Below, piece by piece: positions 61,964 to 64,000 of a stretch of DNA of 64,000 bases; position 1 is the first letter of the stretch; the number at the start of each line of letters is the position of its first letter. Location of the stretch: the NCBI GenBank assembly GCA_041393015.1, contig JAWKKV010000001.1:496001-560000 (forward strand), given 5' to 3'. A program made the position numbers and the translations under genes. Below the pieces are notes generated by a model. That model made no database searches. It worked only from the letters and a program-made list of their open reading frames with translations, and was not told where the DNA came from. The stretch is from JAGQYH01 sp041393015 (lineage in GTDB: Bacteria > Bacteroidota > Bacteroidia > Chitinophagales > JADIYW01).

Positions 61964-62674
61964 ATGGCTGAACCTCAAAAGAAACATATATTAATAGTTG
62001 ATGACGATAGAGCATTAAGTCCATTAGTAGCAGAGTATTTACAAGCTAAAAATTTTGAAACAACTTTGTGTCATAATGCTGAGGAAGGTTTGAAAAAGTT
62101 TAGAAGTTTAGATATTGATTTGTGTGTTTTAGATATTAAAATGCCTATTAAAAATGGATTTGCATTAGCGCATGAGATAAGAGAATTTTCGAGCGACATT
62201 CCCTATCTTTTTTTAACCAGCGAATCTGCTAAAGAAATGCGAATAGAAGGCTTAAAAATGGGTGCTGACGATTATATTCTCAAGCCTTTTAGCATGGAGG
62301 AATTGTTTTTGAGGATACAGCTTATCTTAAAAAGAAGCTTTTATCAATACAATCAAAAAATAGAAAATAGATCTCATTTTTCAATTGGTAAATTCAACTT
62401 CGACTCTAATTCCAGGCTATTAAGTGATGGTGACAAGACGATTAGTTTAAGTGCCATAGAATCACAATTACTTCAAATGTTTTGTGAGTCAAATGATGGT
62501 TATGTAGAACGAGAAAATGCCCTAAAACTAATTTGGAATGATGATGATATGATTAGAACCAGAAGTTTAAATGTTTATGTAAGTAAGCTTAGAAAACACT
62601 TGGAATCTGATCCAAATATTTCTTTTTTAAATGTGCATGGAAGCGGTTACAAAATGGTTGTTAAGGACAACTGA
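61964..62674 (+). CDS. OmpR/PhoB-type response regulator
   Basis: This 236-residue regulator has a receiver domain (ILIVDDDRALSPLVAEYLQ, phosphoacceptor Asp in LCVLDIKMPIKNG, Lys in YILKPFSMEEL) and a winged-helix DNA-binding domain (SLSAIESQLLQMFCESNDG, then TRSLNVYVSKLRKHL). I chose the ATG at 61964, because the upstream TTG at 61946 adds only six residues. It is divergent from a hybrid kinase that lacks an output domain and sits near a stand-alone Hpt, which makes it the probable end point of that phosphorelay. Confidence 0.93.
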   Translation: MAEPQKKHILIVDDDRALSPLVAEYLQAKNFETTLCHNAEEGLKKFRSLDIDLCVLDIKMPIKNGFALAHEIREFSSDIPYLFLTSESAKEMRIEGLKMGADDYILKPFSMEELFLRIQLILKRSFYQYNQKIENRSHFSIGKFNFDSNSRLLSDGDKTISLSAIESQLLQMFCESNDGYVERENALKLIWNDDDMIRTRSLNVYVSKLRKHLESDPNISFLNVHGSGYKMVVKDN

Positions 62675-62734
62675 TCAATTAATACCATTTTAATAGTTAT
62701 TTTCTTTCTACAAAACGATTTCTAAAATTTATAT

Positions 62735-62758
62735 AAGCATCTTGAATGATGCTTTTTT
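62735..62758 (+). terminator. Terminator of the OmpR-type regulator gene
   Basis: AAGCATC pairs with GATGCTT around a six-base loop, followed by a run of T. Confidence 0.75.
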
Positions 62759-62867
62759 TTGATGATTGATATAAGTATATAGAACCATCACTGCATAAAT
62801 TGAACTTTTCTTATTAATGAAAACAAATAATAGTTACTATCTTTTCACCCAAATTTATTAATCTATA

Positions 62868-64000
62868 ATGAAGTACTTACTACTCTGTTTAACAATGATT
62901 TTCTCATCTTCCACTTTTGCTCAAACTTGGGTAGATACTCTAGATAATTTTGTTCGAAAATCATATATGCCACCACAAAATTATGGCTGGACATGGCAGA
63001 ATGCTCCTTTGCTACACGTAATGGAAATTCAGTATGAAATGATGCCTGAAGAAGAAAAAGCGAAATATCTTTTATATGTAAAAAGAGCAGTTGACAAAAA
63101 TATAGTTTGGGTGAGCGGTGCATTTCCAAATGCCGTTGCTTCGTCCAATGGATTGGCTTTTTTATATAGAGCTACCGGCAATGAACTTTATGGTGATTTG
63201 GCCAGAAATGTTTACTACGAATATTTAAATATTAGAAGAACATCCAATGGTGGTGTATCTCATTTGGCTTGGACGCCAGAATTATGGGACGATACCGTTT
63301 ACATGATTGGTGTTTATTTATTGGCCATGTATCGTGCAACCAATGATGAGAAATATTTAGATGAAATTATTGAACAATTTAAAGCTCACAAAGAAAAATT
63401 AGTGGATGAAGCATCTGGTTTATGGGTGCATGGCTGGGATGGTGACGACAAGAATGATTTTGATTTTTGCTCACAGATCAATTGGCCAGACCCTATTACA
63501 AGAAGAAGCAGTGAGTTATGGGGCCGTGGTAATGGTTGGGTTGTAGTAACTTTAAGTGAGTTATTAAACAACATGGATCCATCTCATCCAGAATGGGATT
63601 ATATTGCCAATTCTTTGAAAGAAATGATTGAGGATTTGCCAAGTGTACAAGATGAAGCTACCGGACATTGGTATCAATTGCCTTACAGAAATGAAGAAGA
63701 AGGAAATTACATAGAAAGTTCTTGTACTGCGATGTTTGGTTATGGTATTCTTACCGCTTTAAAGCATGAAATAGTAGCCGGAGAAGTGTATGAAAATGCC
63801 GTAAAAATAGCCTATCACGGCTTGAGAGCTCACAGTACTTTTCCGGTTATTAGAAACGACATTGAATATTATAATGTAAAAAATGTAGCGCAAGAAACCT
63901 GTATTGGCGACAAAGACTATTACTTTAATATCACATCTGGCCAAGGTAAAGTATATGCCATCGCCATGTTTGTTTTGTTTGGTCGGACTTATGAAGCCTA
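62868..64000 (+). CDS. GH88/GH105 unsaturated glucuronyl/rhamnogalacturonyl hydrolase, 5' part
   Basis: The gene runs off the window after about 377 codons without a stop. It starts MKYLLLCLTMIFSSSTFAQ, a signal peptide. The sequence follows YteR-like GH105 enzymes: WTPELWDDTVYMIGVYLLAM with a catalytic Asp, ELWGRGNGWVVV (the diagnostic WGRGNGW), ESSCTAMFGYGI, and ETCIGDKDYYF. Such enzymes remove the unsaturated uronic acid left by polysaccharide lyases, so a pectin or glycosaminoglycan degradation locus may continue beyond the window. It follows the regulator gene after a terminator. Confidence 0.88.
   Translation, partial: MKYLLLCLTMIFSSSTFAQTWVDTLDNFVRKSYMPPQNYGWTWQNAPLLHVMEIQYEMMPEEEKAKYLLYVKRAVDKNIVWVSGAFPNAVASSNGLAFLYRATGNELYGDLARNVYYEYLNIRRTSNGGVSHLAWTPELWDDTVYMIGVYLLAMYRATNDEKYLDEIIEQFKAHKEKLVDEASGLWVHGWDGDDKNDFDFCSQINWPDPITRRSSELWGRGNGWVVVTLSELLNNMDPSHPEWDYIANSLKEMIEDLPSVQDEATGHWYQLPYRNEEEGNYIESSCTAMFGYGILTALKHEIVAGEVYENAVKIAYHGLRAHSTFPVIRNDIEYYNVKNVAQETCIGDKDYYFNITSGQGKVYAIAMFVLFGRTYEA

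Noticed and set aside
62863..63574. Short minus-strand frames near the right end
   Set aside because: They are antisense to a long plus-strand GH88/GH105 gene that has no stop before the window ends.

Overview
The window is AT-rich DNA from a member of the Bacteroidota. The lineage is shown by type IX secretion sorting tails (type A and type B), a PorP/SprF protein, SprB-like repeats, Reg_prop/Y_Y_Y hybrid kinases, an asparaginyl-tRNA synthetase with a coiled-coil insert, near absence of Shine-Dalgarno sequences, and repeated matches to the Bacteroidota -7 promoter box TAnnTTTG. I cannot place it at family level. It reads as chromosomal: housekeeping genes are interspersed with secreted and surface proteins and small repeats. 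I see no phage, plasmid, rRNA operon or CRISPR array.

Layout. 0-8 kb: DUF2188 protein, secreted thioredoxin-like protein, unknown proteins, rpoN, asnS and a 2OG-Fe(II) oxygenase. 8.1-8.4 kb: a non-coding inverted-repeat element whose second copy is at 34.1-34.3 kb. 8.5-14.4 kb: a FemAB-like protein facing a run of glycan genes (GT-C membrane protein, FkbM and class I methyltransferases, a methyltransferase-GT2 fusion). 14.5-19 kb: the rimP-nusA-infB operon, read leftwards, with a hairpin leader. 19.1-22.6 kb: a SixA-like phosphatase with ppk and ppx. 22.7-27.5 kb: lipoprotein, ECF sigma/anti-sigma pair, GT2, a DUF2335 pair and an O-antigen-ligase-like protein. 27.5-31.7 kb: nadD and a lysine-catabolism-like set (VOC protein, ALDH7, saccharopine dehydrogenase) behind a palindrome-bearing promoter. 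32.4-34.0 kb: endonuclease V-like protein and M42 peptidase. 34.4-40.1 kb: orphan HigA, a 1419-aa PKD protein and SprF. 40.3-43.6 kb: small membrane and metal-binding proteins, a RAYT transposase flanked by REP-like repeats, tag, SRPBCC and a P-loop gene relic. 43.7-48.6 kb: a secreted pair including a 1446-aa adhesin-like protein. 49-51.3 kb: PfkB kinase, tRNA-Asn and PhnA. 51.4-54.2 kb: a probable small RNA and a NarL-type two-component pair. 54.3-62.7 kb: two serine hydrolases and lgt next to a three-part phosphorelay (hybrid kinase, Hpt, OmpR-type regulator). 62.9 kb to the end: a truncated GH88/GH105 enzyme.

The most interesting signals are: (1) near-identical 9-10 bp direct repeats (GTRTAAAAA) both in front of the phosphorelay genes and in front of the lgt/serine-hydrolase operon, suggesting a direct regulatory link; (2) a RAYT gene between two direct REP-like repeats that share 53 identical bases; (3) a MITE-like element with 19-bp terminal inverted repeats and a hairpin showing one compensatory change; (4) a promoter-to-terminator non-coding transcription unit at 51.4-51.5 kb; (5) two consecutive SprB-like repeats in the surface protein, each split by an inserted domain; (6) a terminator-like hairpin in the rimP-nusA-infB leader.
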